A DNA stretch of 64,000 nucleotides from Pseudomonas soli (lineage in GTDB: Bacteria; Pseudomonadota; Gammaproteobacteria; Pseudomonadales; Pseudomonadaceae). The position numbers and the translations under genes are program-made. The stretch covers positions 304,937 to 368,936 of the forward strand of contig NZ_FOEQ01000004.1 in assembly GCF_900110655.1 (NCBI RefSeq), given 5' to 3'. Below, one piece after another: positions 17,728-26,538 of this stretch (the stretch's first letter is position 1; the number at the start of each line of letters is the position of its first letter). The notes under the pieces were generated by a model. That model was not told the DNA's origin. It made no database searches and saw nothing but the letters and a program-made list of their open reading frames with translations.

Positions 17728-19638
17728 TCATGACGCGCTCCAGGTCAGGGCGAATACGGTCTGCCCTGGCAGTTGAAAACGAACCTGGCCCTCCCTGCAG
17801 CTGAAGCTGGCGCGGCGGCTCTGGTTGTCGGGACCGAACAGTTCAAGCTGGCCGTCGGGGCAACCGTCGAGGCTCAGCGCCACCTGCTGCAGGCGCTCGG
17901 CCTTGTTCACCCCCAGCACGCTGCGCTGATGCTGGCGGGCCATGGCCAGGGCATCGACCTCGAAGGCGTCGTTGTCCAGGGCCAGAACCTGGTCCAGCCA
18001 GTGGCGCTGGATGAACTGCTGGGCCAGGCCCACCGGCTTCAGTTCGTAGCGTTGGCCGCCGGCATCGCGCAACATGCCCTTGGGCCATTCGGGCTCATCG
18101 GCGACGTGGAACCAGTTGAGCATGTCAAGCAGGCCGTCACTGGCGGCATTGATCACCACCGAGGTCCACCACAGGCCGGCGTAATGGGTGTCCTGTTCGT
18201 AAGGGCTGAGGCTCGAACCGCTGGACAGGTTGGTCTGGTCCAGCAGCAGCGCCTTGCGTGGCCGGCCCTGGCCGTCCAGGCCCACCAGGTCGGCAGCTTG
18301 GCGCACGCTGTCGCGGTAGCTGCGGGTGGCGAGCAGGTCGCGGACCATCCATTCGTGCCAGGCCAGGGCATCGATCTGCGCGCCTTGCTCGGCCAGCAGG
18401 CGTCGTGCCCAGTCGATGCCGCGGCGCTGTTTGCCGTCGTCGCTGAAGGGCCCGCCGAGCAGGCGCGAGGAGGCCGGCATGGCGATGCGTACGCCAGCGT
18501 CGCGGGCGCCGGGGTAGTCGCGCACGCGCTTGGCCATGGCCTGGAAGAAATCGCGGTAGCTGGCGTAGTCGCGATAGTTGAGGTTCGGCTCGTCGGCGAA
18601 GGCCAGGTAGTGGGTGCCTTTGCCGCCGAGTGCCTTGGTCGCCTCGAGCCAGGCACTCAACCCATCGGTGCTGGTGCGGTCGCTCCAGAGGTCGGCGACT
18701 CGGGCGCTGCCGGCCAGCAGGGTGATGTCCTGGAGGATGCCGAAGCGCTCCTGATAGAGCTTGCGCCAGGCGTTCTCGAAGTCTGGCTGGCGTTGCAGTA
18801 CGTCGACGAAACTGTAGAAGCCGGCGGCCTGGGGGCGCAGGGCGTCCAGCGCGGCGAAGCTCGAGGCTGGTGGCAGCACGTAGGGCAGGGCAACCCCTAA
18901 GCGTGGGGTGGGGCCGAGCACCTTGTCACCCAGGGCAAGGGTGACCTGACCGGGAAGTTGCGGCAGCTCGCCCAGGTCTGCGGGGCGTTGGGCGAACAGG
19001 TTGGCGCTGCCGTCGAGCCAGAACGCTGCCTTGCCACTGCCCTGCAGGCCCAGACGCCAGGTCTCGTCGCGGCCGCTGGTGGGCAACGCCTGTTGATCGA
19101 AGCGCCAGTAGGCGCGGTAGGGCTTGAGCGGCAGCTGGATGCGACGGCCGTCGCTGAGGCGTTCGGCGAACAGGCCATGAACCCCGCCATGGTGCTTGCC
19201 GGCCAACACCGCCTGCTCGCCGGCCTTGACCCGGAAATACAGCTCGACACCTGGCCCGACTTCGGCGCAGAAGTGCACCTTCGCCGGAGTGAACAGCGCG
19301 CGGGTGCTGGCATCGTGCTGGATGCGGTAGTCGCGGAAACTATAGCCGGGCACCTCCAACCGATAGGTGCCGCCGTTCGCGGGCAATGGCCAGCGTTGTT
19401 CGCCGCGTACCTGGCCGGCTTCGATGCGCCGTTCGCCGGCCAGGCGGCCGTGGCCGTCCAGCAGATACAGGCGTTCAGCGTTGGCGTCGGCCTGCCAGGC
19501 CGGACGCCACTGGATGCGCAGTTCATCGGCGCGTGCTGGCAGCAGGTACAAGCTGCCGTCGCGCAGATCCCCCCACTGCACAGGTGCGGCGAACGCACCT
19601 TGGGCCAGCAGCGCGCCGCACAGCAATGCCGCTTTCAT
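17728..19638 (-). CDS. Secreted TIM-barrel glycoside hydrolase of the exopolysaccharide operon (PslG-like role)
   Basis: 636 residues starting with a signal peptide (MKAALLCGALLAQGAFA), so the protein is exported. An N-terminal beta-rich region (about 25-220) is followed by a (beta/alpha)8-type domain. FADEPNL near residue 350 corresponds to the NEP acid/base motif of clan-A glycosidases (GH39/GH5 type), and LLLDQTN around residue 467 sits where the nucleophile 'TE' motif is expected, about 117 residues later, but shows Asp/Gln instead of Glu. PslG, a GH39 enzyme in the P. aeruginosa Psl operon, has a comparable spacing. The start overlaps the flippase stop by four bases. It probably trims or releases the polymer in the periplasm; loss of the nucleophile would instead suggest a binding role. 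Confidence 0.65.
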   Translation of the reverse strand: MKAALLCGALLAQGAFAAPVQWGDLRDGSLYLLPARADELRIQWRPAWQADANAERLYLLDGHGRLAGERRIEAGQVRGEQRWPLPANGGTYRLEVPGYSFRDYRIQHDASTRALFTPAKVHFCAEVGPGVELYFRVKAGEQAVLAGKHHGGVHGLFAERLSDGRRIQLPLKPYRAYWRFDQQALPTSGRDETWRLGLQGSGKAAFWLDGSANLFAQRPADLGELPQLPGQVTLALGDKVLGPTPRLGVALPYVLPPASSFAALDALRPQAAGFYSFVDVLQRQPDFENAWRKLYQERFGILQDITLLAGSARVADLWSDRTSTDGLSAWLEATKALGGKGTHYLAFADEPNLNYRDYASYRDFFQAMAKRVRDYPGARDAGVRIAMPASSRLLGGPFSDDGKQRRGIDWARRLLAEQGAQIDALAWHEWMVRDLLATRSYRDSVRQAADLVGLDGQGRPRKALLLDQTNLSSGSSLSPYEQDTHYAGLWWTSVVINAASDGLLDMLNWFHVADEPEWPKGMLRDAGGQRYELKPVGLAQQFIQRHWLDQVLALDNDAFEVDALAMARQHQRSVLGVNKAERLQQVALSLDGCPDGQLELFGPDNQSRRASFSCREGQVRFQLPGQTVFALTWSAS

Positions 19639-20939
19639 GCCGCCCTCCGTTGCAGCATCTGCCGCAGCGGTGCCAGGTCGGCGGGCAGGATGACCAGGGT
19701 CTGGCCCAGCGGCACGCCGCTCAGGCGGCAGTACAGCACCAGCATGGCCACGGTGACCGCCAGGTAAGCAATGGAGGAGGCCGCGGCCGCGCCGACGATG
19801 CCCCAGGCCGGGATGAGCAGGATGTTGAGCACCAGATTCAGCGCAGCACCGGCGCCCATCATCAGCGATACCGTGCCGGGGCGGTTCTTGCCCAGCAGGT
19901 CCAGGCGCAGGATGCTGGCATAACACAGGCCCAGCAGGCCCGGCAGCAACGCCAGCAAGGCCGGGTAGGCCGGGGCGTAGTCGGCGCCGAACAAGGTGAC
20001 GATCAACCAGTGGCCGATCAGCGCCATACCCAGGCAAGCACCGAGCATCACCGTGGCGGTCAGGCGCAGGGCCAGGGGGGTGATGCGCTCCATGCCGGCA
20101 TCCTGCTGCAGCAGGCGCTTCATCAGCGGCGTGGTCACCGCCTCGGGAACGATCAGCAGCAGTTCGGCGGCGGCGCTGGCCATGGCGTAGTGGCCCAGGG
20201 CGGTGCTGCCGAGCAGCGCGCCGATGAACAGGTAGTCCGAGCGCAGGATCAACTGCTGGAACAACAGGTCGGGGTGGCTCTTGGCGCTGTAGCTGAGCAG
20301 CTCGCGTTGGCCGCCACGGTCCCAGCGCAGCGCCAGCGGGTGCTGACGGCGCAGCCACCACAAACCGAGCGCCAGGACCAGGGCGATGCCGCACAACCAA
20401 CTGATCAGCGCCGCCTCCAGCGCTTCGTCGCGCCACATCCAGAACAACCCGAGGAACAGCAGCAGCGGTGCCAGCGATTCGGTCAGGCGCAGGGCGTTGA
20501 AGGCGCCGACGCCGCCGCTGGCGTTGTGCAGGGTCAGCAGGCCGCTCTTGAGCACGGTCATAGGTACCGCCAGCAGCAACAGCCAGGCCAGCAGGCCCAG
20601 TTGCACAGTAACCTCAAGGTCGGCGCCGAACTCGCGCACCAGGAACACGCAGGCCAGGGTCAGCACGCCGGCCAGCAGGCAACCGTAGACCAGTACTTGG
20701 GTCAGCAGCAGGCCCATGTCGCGCTGCTTGGCGGCCTGGTAGCCGACCGCGCTGTTGAGCCCACCGCTGGTGGCGGCGCTGATCAGGTCGGGCAGGGTAC
20801 TGAGCAGGGCGAACAGGCCACGCTCGCTGGGCCCGAGGATGCGCGCCAGCAGCACGTTGCGCAGCAGGCGCAGGGCGATCATCGCAAGTTTTGTTCCCAT
20901 GCTCAGCGCCAGATGGCGCAGGTAGCTGTTGCGGTTCAT
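19635..20939 (-). CDS. Wzx-type oligosaccharide flippase
   Basis: 434 residues with about 12-14 predicted membrane segments and the MATE/MVF/polysaccharide-transporter pattern (GTKLAMIALRLLRNVLLARILGPSERGLFAL at the N-terminus contains the typical 'R-N-x-x-L-A-R-x-L-G-P' motif). Members flip lipid-linked repeat units across the inner membrane for Wzy-dependent polymerisation. The start at ATG 20939 overlaps the deacetylase stop by four bases (ATGA), and the end overlaps the hydrolase start the same way. A frame extending further upstream merely overlaps the deacetylase gene. With the Wzy/ligase-like, Wzz and Wza genes in the same operon, the polymer is made by the Wzx/Wzy route. Confidence 0.88.
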   Translation of the reverse strand: MNRNSYLRHLALSMGTKLAMIALRLLRNVLLARILGPSERGLFALLSTLPDLISAATSGGLNSAVGYQAAKQRDMGLLLTQVLVYGCLLAGVLTLACVFLVREFGADLEVTVQLGLLAWLLLLAVPMTVLKSGLLTLHNASGGVGAFNALRLTESLAPLLLFLGLFWMWRDEALEAALISWLCGIALVLALGLWWLRRQHPLALRWDRGGQRELLSYSAKSHPDLLFQQLILRSDYLFIGALLGSTALGHYAMASAAAELLLIVPEAVTTPLMKRLLQQDAGMERITPLALRLTATVMLGACLGMALIGHWLIVTLFGADYAPAYPALLALLPGLLGLCYASILRLDLLGKNRPGTVSLMMGAGAALNLVLNILLIPAWGIVGAAAASSIAYLAVTVAMLVLYCRLSGVPLGQTLVILPADLAPLRQMLQRRAA

Positions 20940-21946
20940 CCTCGTTCTCCGCGACTGATGCGCCAGGCCAGCAGCGAGGGCCGGCTGGCATTGCGCTGGC
21001 TGACGCCGATGCGCGGCAGCGCCAGGGGGTCGTCGTGGCCCTGGCAGATGCCCGGGCGGGTGCTCAGGGCGTAGGGGTAACGATGCGCGGCGACCTGGGC
21101 GCGCACGCGTTCGTCGTGGTCGCCGTTGGGATAGCAGTACACCGGCAGCGGCGCGCGGCAGCCTTCGTTGAGTGCCGCATGGCTGCGGGTCAGTTCTTCG
21201 TTGAGGCGATGGTCGTCCAGGTAGGGCAGCAGTGCATGGCTGGCGCCATGCGGGCCGAAGCGCACCAGGCCGGAGTCCTCCAGGGCGCGGACTTGCTGCC
21301 AGTCCATGGCCTGGGGCAGCGATTCCGTGGGGCAGGCGTCGGTCAGGACGTGCAAGGCCTGGGGGCTGAGGCTCTTGAGGGTTTGCAGGTAGCGTGCCAG
21401 CACCAGGCTGCGGGCCTTGCTGTGGTCGTGCATGAAGTAGGCCGCCGGTAGCGGGCGGCCGAGCTTGCGCAGGCGTTCGATCAGTTGCCGCCGGGCCTCT
21501 TCGCCATGGCTGCCCCACAGGGTCTCGCCGACGCTTTCCCACCAGAAACGCTGGCGGCTGCCGATGTAGTCGGTGGACAAAAAGATACTTGCCGGCACCT
21601 GGTGGCGCTGCAGCAGGGGGAAGGCGTTGACGGCGTTGTCGCGCCAGCCATCGTCGAAGGTCAGGGCCACCTTGGGGCGGCAGTCGCCGCGGGGTGCCTT
21701 GTGGCTCTGCAGCAGGTCCATGAGGCTGACGCAATCGAAATGCCGGGGCAGCCAGCGCAGCAAGCCTTCGAAGGCCCGCGGGCCGACGCACAGTTCGTTG
21801 CGGTGGGGCAGCGCGGCGCTGGCGTCATCGGCCAGCACCCTGTGCAGCATGAGGATCACCCCGGCGCCGCGCAGTTCGGCGCGTCCGCGTGGCGAATTGA
21901 AATAGAACCAGCCGCTGGCCTGCTTGATAGGGGTCTTGATCGGCAT
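20936..21946 (-). CDS. Polysaccharide deacetylase (NodB homology)
   Basis: 336 residues with the NodB-homology signatures: VILMLHRVL at the start, the metal-binding VALTFDDGWRDN (about residues 93-104) and PASIFLSTDYIG. These enzymes remove N- or O-acetyl groups from polysaccharides using a divalent metal. There is no clear signal peptide, only a short basic N-terminus, so the protein may act in the cytoplasm or be membrane-associated. It lies between a GT2 gene and the flippase gene in the exopolysaccharide operon, indicating deacetylation of the repeat unit or polymer. Together with the ChbG-like deacetylase and the GNAT genes, it implies that the polymer contains N-acetylated sugars that are processed. 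Confidence 0.88.
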   Translation of the reverse strand: MPIKTPIKQASGWFYFNSPRGRAELRGAGVILMLHRVLADDASAALPHRNELCVGPRAFEGLLRWLPRHFDCVSLMDLLQSHKAPRGDCRPKVALTFDDGWRDNAVNAFPLLQRHQVPASIFLSTDYIGSRQRFWWESVGETLWGSHGEEARRQLIERLRKLGRPLPAAYFMHDHSKARSLVLARYLQTLKSLSPQALHVLTDACPTESLPQAMDWQQVRALEDSGLVRFGPHGASHALLPYLDDHRLNEELTRSHAALNEGCRAPLPVYCYPNGDHDERVRAQVAAHRYPYALSTRPGICQGHDDPLALPRIGVSQRNASRPSLLAWRISRGERG

Positions 21947-21955
21947 GTCCGTCGC

Positions 21956-23092
21956 TCATCGATTCTGGTCGGGGTTCCATTGGCTGTAGCTGTGCCCGCG
22001 CAGGAATTGCCACAGGCCCACGCTCATGCCGGCGAGGGTGACCAGCACGAAGGCGGCAAGGCGGAACGGGCGGGGCAAGCGCCGACGGGCGTCGAGCAGG
22101 CCGGCGATGGCCGCGGCGTAGCCGAGCAGTTGCAGGGCCAGGGTCAGGCGGTAGAAACCGGGCTCGGCGGCCAGCCACAGGTTGGCCAGCAGCAACGGCA
22201 GCAGCAGTACCGGGGCCAGACGCCGGAGCAGCTTGTGGCTGATCAGGGCAATGGCGTACAGGCCGTGGCGCGCCGGATTGAGCAGTTCGCGGCGGGCGGC
22301 CAGGCTCAGCAGGCCACCGACGGTGACGCGCTGACGGCGACGGAACTGCTTGTCGGCTTCGTCCACGCCCTGGTCGAGGACCACCGCCTCCGGCACGTAG
22401 ACAATGCGCAAGCCGGCAGCGGGCGCGCAGGTGCTGATGAAGAAATCGTCGTTGACCTGTTTCGGAATCGGCTGGTACAGCCCCCGACGCAGTGCGAGCA
22501 GGGCGCCGTCGGCCGAGACCATGCAGCCGGTACGGTTCTCAACCTTGCGCACCCAAGCTTCGTAATGGCGGTACAGGCTGTCGCCGATGCTCAGACCTTT
22601 GCCCGGGTCGGGGATGATCATATGGCCTGCGGTGCCGCCGACTGCGGCGTCGGCGAAAGGGGCCAGCAGCAGGCCGAGGGTGTCGGTCGACCACTGGTTG
22701 TCGGCGTCAGTGAAAACCAGCAGGTCGCCGGTGCACACCTGCACGGCTCGGTTCAGCGCCTCGGCCTTGCCCAGGCGCGGCAGGTCCAGCACCTGCACGC
22801 GGGGATCGCCCAGGGCTAGGGCTAGCGCCACGGTGCGGTCGCTCGAGCCGTCGCTGGCCACGACCACCTGCAGTGCGGCGGCCGGATAATCCTGGGCCAG
22901 CACGCTGGCGAGCTTGGCTTCGACATGCCGCTCTTCGTTGTGCGCGGCGATCACCACGCTCACTCGCTGCGGCGGCAATGGTGAATGGGTGCGGCGGGCA
23001 AAGAACGGTGCGGCCAGGGTCAGCACCAGGGGGTATCCGACCCAGGCATATAACGGCAGCAGCAGGCATAGCCAGAAAATGAACTCAGCCAC
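21956..23092 (-). CDS. Membrane-bound family 2 glycosyltransferase
   Basis: 378 residues read from a GTG start at 23092, which overlaps the preceding GT2 gene by eight bases; no ATG is available nearby. An N-terminal membrane helix (FIFWLCLLLPLYAWVGYPLV) precedes a GT2 domain with VSVVIAAHNEERHV, VASDGSSDRT, TDADNQW (DXD-like) and a later QRRRQRVTVGG-like region (RRRQRVTVGGLLSLA), and several C-terminal membrane helices follow. The topology resembles bactoprenol-linked or processive synthases (BcsA/HAS-like). It would add a sugar to the growing lipid-linked repeat unit at the inner membrane. The nucleotide sugar used is unknown, although UDP-uronic acids are made by the operon. Confidence 0.85.
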   Translation of the reverse strand: MAEFIFWLCLLLPLYAWVGYPLVLTLAAPFFARRTHSPLPPQRVSVVIAAHNEERHVEAKLASVLAQDYPAAALQVVVASDGSSDRTVALALALGDPRVQVLDLPRLGKAEALNRAVQVCTGDLLVFTDADNQWSTDTLGLLLAPFADAAVGGTAGHMIIPDPGKGLSIGDSLYRHYEAWVRKVENRTGCMVSADGALLALRRGLYQPIPKQVNDDFFISTCAPAAGLRIVYVPEAVVLDQGVDEADKQFRRRQRVTVGGLLSLAARRELLNPARHGLYAIALISHKLLRRLAPVLLLPLLLANLWLAAEPGFYRLTLALQLLGYAAAIAGLLDARRRLPRPFRLAAFVLVTLAGMSVGLWQFLRGHSYSQWNPDQNR

Positions 23093-24050
23093 GGGCGGGC
23101 CTCCTTGCGGTGCGGTTGAACAGGCTGAGGATGAAGGCCGCGCCGGCGAGGTGCAGGCGCAGCCAGTGCAGGCCCCAGAGCTGCAGCGTGAGCAGCGGGT
23201 CGCGCTGCCTGCGGCTCTGGCGCAGGCTGAGGAGCAGCGCGGGCACGGCGCTGACCAGCAGGAAGAACAGGGCGACATGGGGGAAGCCGTCGAGCAGCGC
23301 CGACAGGGCCACGGCGTCCAGCACCCAGGCGCCTATCGAAAGTATCGGGAAACGCAGCAGGCGCAGGCTCACGCCATGGCTGCGCAGTAATTGCAGGTGG
23401 CTGCCCTGGCGCCACATCTCCTTGCCCAGCCATTCGCGCCAGTTGGCCTCGTAGCCCCAGTGCAGCACCGCAGGCTGGCGCAGTACCCGCAGGCGCGCCC
23501 CGGACTCGTGCAGGCGCAAGGTGAAGTCCTTGTCTTCGCCGGTACGCAGGCGCTCGTCGAAGCCGCCGACCTGCTCGAACCAGCTGCGCCGCATCAACAG
23601 GTTGGGGGTGGGCAGCCATGTGCAGTCCTGCACCGTCTGGCCGGTACGCAGGGTGCGCCGTTGCCAGGCCTGGGCGAACCACGGCGCGTGGCGCGGGGTG
23701 TCGCAATCGAGGGCGAAGACATCGCCCTCGCCACGGCGTTGCAGGTCCAGCAGCAGGTCCAGCCAGTGTTCCGGGACCTCGATGTCGGCATCGAGGAAGG
23801 CCAGCCAGTCGCCTTGGCTGGCGTTCACGCCGGCATTGCGCAGGGCGCCGATGGCCACGCCCGGCACGCTCAGCACCTGGGCGCCATGGGCGCGGGCGAT
23901 CGCCGGGCCGTCGTCGTTGGAGCCGTTGTCGACCACGATCAGCTCGCAGGCCAGCCCCGCCGCGCTGGCCGAGCGCCTTGCGGCGTCGAGGGTGCGGCCG
24001 ATATGGCGGGCTTCGTTGAACATCGGGATGACGATACTCACCCGGCTCAT
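23085..24050 (-). CDS. Family 2 glycosyltransferase
   Basis: 321 residues with a GT-A fold: VSIVIPMFNEARHI at residues 4-17, IVVDNGSNDDGPAIA, the LRNAGVNASQGDWLAFLDADIEV stretch with DAD (DXD) motif, and a later EDKDFTLRLHESG motif typical of GT2 enzymes. The C-terminal 60 residues include hydrophobic segments, suggesting membrane attachment. Start (ATG) overlaps the ligase/Wzy-like stop by four bases; its own end overlaps the next GT2 start. It adds one residue of the repeat unit; donor and acceptor are not determinable. Confidence 0.88.
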   Translation of the reverse strand: MSRVSIVIPMFNEARHIGRTLDAARRSASAAGLACELIVVDNGSNDDGPAIARAHGAQVLSVPGVAIGALRNAGVNASQGDWLAFLDADIEVPEHWLDLLLDLQRRGEGDVFALDCDTPRHAPWFAQAWQRRTLRTGQTVQDCTWLPTPNLLMRRSWFEQVGGFDERLRTGEDKDFTLRLHESGARLRVLRQPAVLHWGYEANWREWLGKEMWRQGSHLQLLRSHGVSLRLLRFPILSIGAWVLDAVALSALLDGFPHVALFFLLVSAVPALLLSLRQSRRQRDPLLTLQLWGLHWLRLHLAGAAFILSLFNRTARRPARG

Positions 24051-25417
24051 CGGGCCACCTCCACGGGCTGCTGCTCACGTGACTGGCCGAGCAGCACGCT
24101 GGACAGCGCCAGCATCAGCCACAGGTACTTGTGGCTCGGGGCGCTGAGGAACATCAGGAACAGACCGATCGCCAGCATGCTCATGGTCAGGTGGGTCATC
24201 AGGTCGGCGCGATCCGGGTCGCCGGCCTCGCGGAAGGCCGCGCGCGCCTGCCAGAAATTGCGCAGGGCCAGCACGATCATGCCGACGAACAGCAGGCCCG
24301 CCGGCAGCCCGACCTCGCTGAACAGCTCCAGGTAGGTGTTGTGGGCGCGGCGGTAGAGGTCGGTGGTCTTGCTGTTTACCGGGGCGAAGGCCTTGGAGAA
24401 ACCGGTGTCGGCATAGTGCAGCGGGAAGGTACCCGGGCCGGTGCCCAGCAGCGGGCTATGGCTGATCATTTCCTTGCCTACGACGAGGTAGGAGGCGCGC
24501 CGCCCCAGCGATTCGTCCTGGTGCGCGTTGACCCCGGACTTGAGCAGCATCAGTGACTGGATGCGGTCGGCGTAGCCAGCGGGCATCAGGGCCACGCCCA
24601 AGGGCAGGACAATGGCCAGGCCGAGCATGGCGAAGCCCAGGTGGCGTGGGCGGATGCGCGTCAGCTGCTCGCGGTAGTTGTGCAGCACGATGCCCAGGCT
24701 GATCAGCAGTACTACCAGCCCCGAGCGCGACTCGGTCTTGGTCATGCCCACCAGCAGCAACAGGCAGCAACCGGCCCAGAACAGCTTGACCGGGATCTGC
24801 CGCGCCTTGATCGCCAGCCACAGGCCCAGGGGCATGGCGATGGTGATCAGCAGGGCGAATGCGTTGGGGTCGAGCATGGCCGAAGCGCGGCCCTGCTCCT
24901 GGTACTTGGTGGAGAAGATCGCGAACAGACAGGTCACGCACACGCTGACGGTGATCAGCCGTGCCAGCATTGGCAGGTTGAGGTCACGGCCGACCAGCAG
25001 GGTGATGACGAACACCACCAGGCCCACCAGCAGTTCACGCAGGTGCCCGCCCGACAGGCCCATGTCGTCGCTGGTCCATAGGCTCATCAGGTACAAGGCC
25101 ATGAACGGCAGCAACAGACGCCATTGATTACTGCGCAGGCGCTCGCCGGGGAGTTGGCGCACCGCCAGTTGCAGGCTGAGGATCAGCACCAGGCCGATGC
25201 CCACCAGCTTGGCGCCGGACACCAGGCCGTCCTTGAGCAGGCCCTCCAGCGGCACCAGGGTAGCGATCGCCAGCAGGCCCCAGGCCGGCTTGCGGTACAG
25301 CACCAGCACGCCGGCCAGGCCGATCACGCCGCCGGGGGCCAGGAACGGATAAGGGCTGGCCAGCAGACCCAGGCTGAGCAAGGCCACTACGGCCACCAGC
25401 GACAGGGGAATGATCAT
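24047..25417 (-). CDS. O-antigen ligase/Wzy-like polymerase
   Basis: 456 residues with about 11 membrane segments and a large periplasmic loop near residues 290-370 containing the family motif AHNTYLELFSEVGL. The upstream helix RSGLVVLLISLGIVL matches the Wzy_C (O-antigen ligase) signature with an essential arginine. In an exopolysaccharide operon with Wzx, Wzz and Wza this protein is most likely the polymerase (PslJ-like), since no lipid A-linked product is implied. The start overlaps the GT4 stop by four bases. Its role as polymerase rather than ligase is inference from context. Confidence 0.85.
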   Translation of the reverse strand: MIIPLSLVAVVALLSLGLLASPYPFLAPGGVIGLAGVLVLYRKPAWGLLAIATLVPLEGLLKDGLVSGAKLVGIGLVLILSLQLAVRQLPGERLRSNQWRLLLPFMALYLMSLWTSDDMGLSGGHLRELLVGLVVFVITLLVGRDLNLPMLARLITVSVCVTCLFAIFSTKYQEQGRASAMLDPNAFALLITIAMPLGLWLAIKARQIPVKLFWAGCCLLLLVGMTKTESRSGLVVLLISLGIVLHNYREQLTRIRPRHLGFAMLGLAIVLPLGVALMPAGYADRIQSLMLLKSGVNAHQDESLGRRASYLVVGKEMISHSPLLGTGPGTFPLHYADTGFSKAFAPVNSKTTDLYRRAHNTYLELFSEVGLPAGLLFVGMIVLALRNFWQARAAFREAGDPDRADLMTHLTMSMLAIGLFLMFLSAPSHKYLWLMLALSSVLLGQSREQQPVEVAR

Positions 25418-26538
25418 GCGACAACCTCCTCGGCCGTGCCCCGATACACTCGGGCCCAGCGTTGTGCCAGGGTCGGCAGGTGGTAGTGTTGGCGTTGAGT
25501 CTGGCGGGCTCGGGCAACCAGTTCGGCGGCCTGCTCGGGGTCTTGCAGTAGCGCTTCTAGATGCTCGCCCAGTTCGGTCGTGGCCAAGGGACGGGCAAGC
25601 AGGCCGTTGTGGCCGTGCTCGATCACGTCGGGGACACCGCCAACGCCGAAGGCCACCACCGGCACGCCATCTTGCATGGCTTCGAGCAGGATCATCGGCG
25701 TGCCTTCGGTGCGCGAGCTGATGACCAGCGCATCCAGGCGTTTCATCCAGCCGCGCATGTCGCGCTGGAAGCCCGGCAGGGTGATGCGCTCGCCCAGACC
25801 GGCAGCGTTGATACGCTGCTGCAGGGCTTCGCGCTCAGGGCCTTCGCCAAGCATCACGGCGTGGACCTGTGGGTGGCGCTGGCACACCGGGATCAGCGTG
25901 TCGAGGAACAGGTCGGGGCCTTTTTCGCTGGAAAGCCGGCCGACGTAGGCAGCGAGCCAGGGAGCGCCGCCTGGCTGTGCCGCGCCCACGCCATCCTTTG
26001 CCTGCGCTTCATAGATCTCGGGCAGCCCGTTGGGTATCACCTGCAGCTTGGCCGCTGGCACCCCGGCATCGCGATGGATGCGGGCGATGCTCTCGGCCAC
26101 GCACACCACCGTCTCCACCCTCGGCGTGCGGCACAGTTGCAGGCTCAGCCAGGTGTAGAAGCGCTGCTTGCGGCTGCGCGGGGTAAATCCATGCTGGGTG
26201 CTGACCATCGGCAGGCGCAACAGGCTGGCGCCGATCCAGCCGAACAGCTGCCCCTTGAAGTTATGACTGTTGACCAGCGGACGTTCGCCGCGCTGCGCGC
26301 CAAGCGCCTTGAGCACCGCCCCCAGGCCCTGGCAGGTGTCGCACTCGACACCCGCCTCGCGAAAGCGCGCCACCAGTTCGGCCGGGGCATCGAGAAACAG
26401 CACCCGATGCCGCCCCGGGGTCGCCTGGCAGTGGTCCAGGAGCATGCGCTCGGCGCCGTAGAATCCGCCGCTGCTCAGCAGGTGCAGGATCGGCCGGCCG
26501 GCGTGCAGCGCGGCGTTCAATTGCGCACCCAGTGCCAC
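25414..26538 (-). CDS. Family 4 glycosyltransferase
   Basis: 374 residues with a GT-B fold: N-terminal HLLSSGGFYGAERML, central VIPNGLPEIYE and YVGRLSSEKGPDLFL, and the C-terminal EGTPMILLEAMQDGVPVVA containing the E-x7-E motif of retaining GT4 enzymes, then GGVPDVIEHGHNGLL. It transfers a sugar from a nucleotide donor on the cytoplasmic face of the membrane. The start overlaps the Wzz gene by 22 bases, the largest overlap in the first half of the operon, and the stop overlaps the polymerase start by four. Donor specificity cannot be told from the sequence. Confidence 0.9.
   Translation of the reverse strand: MALGAQLNAALHAGRPILHLLSSGGFYGAERMLLDHCQATPGRHRVLFLDAPAELVARFREAGVECDTCQGLGAVLKALGAQRGERPLVNSHNFKGQLFGWIGASLLRLPMVSTQHGFTPRSRKQRFYTWLSLQLCRTPRVETVVCVAESIARIHRDAGVPAAKLQVIPNGLPEIYEAQAKDGVGAAQPGGAPWLAAYVGRLSSEKGPDLFLDTLIPVCQRHPQVHAVMLGEGPEREALQQRINAAGLGERITLPGFQRDMRGWMKRLDALVISSRTEGTPMILLEAMQDGVPVVAFGVGGVPDVIEHGHNGLLARPLATTELGEHLEALLQDPEQAAELVARARQTQRQHYHLPTLAQRWARVYRGTAEEVVA

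Noticed and set aside
17728..20436. Fusion-like 902-codon frame joining hydrolase and flippase regions
   Set aside because: The region before 19638 is antisense-type or out-of-frame to the flippase gene; the signal peptide starting at 19638 marks the real start.
21485..22819. Plus-strand open frame across the deacetylase and GT2 genes
   Set aside because: Codon composition is that of an antisense shadow, and the minus-strand genes have complete catalytic motifs.
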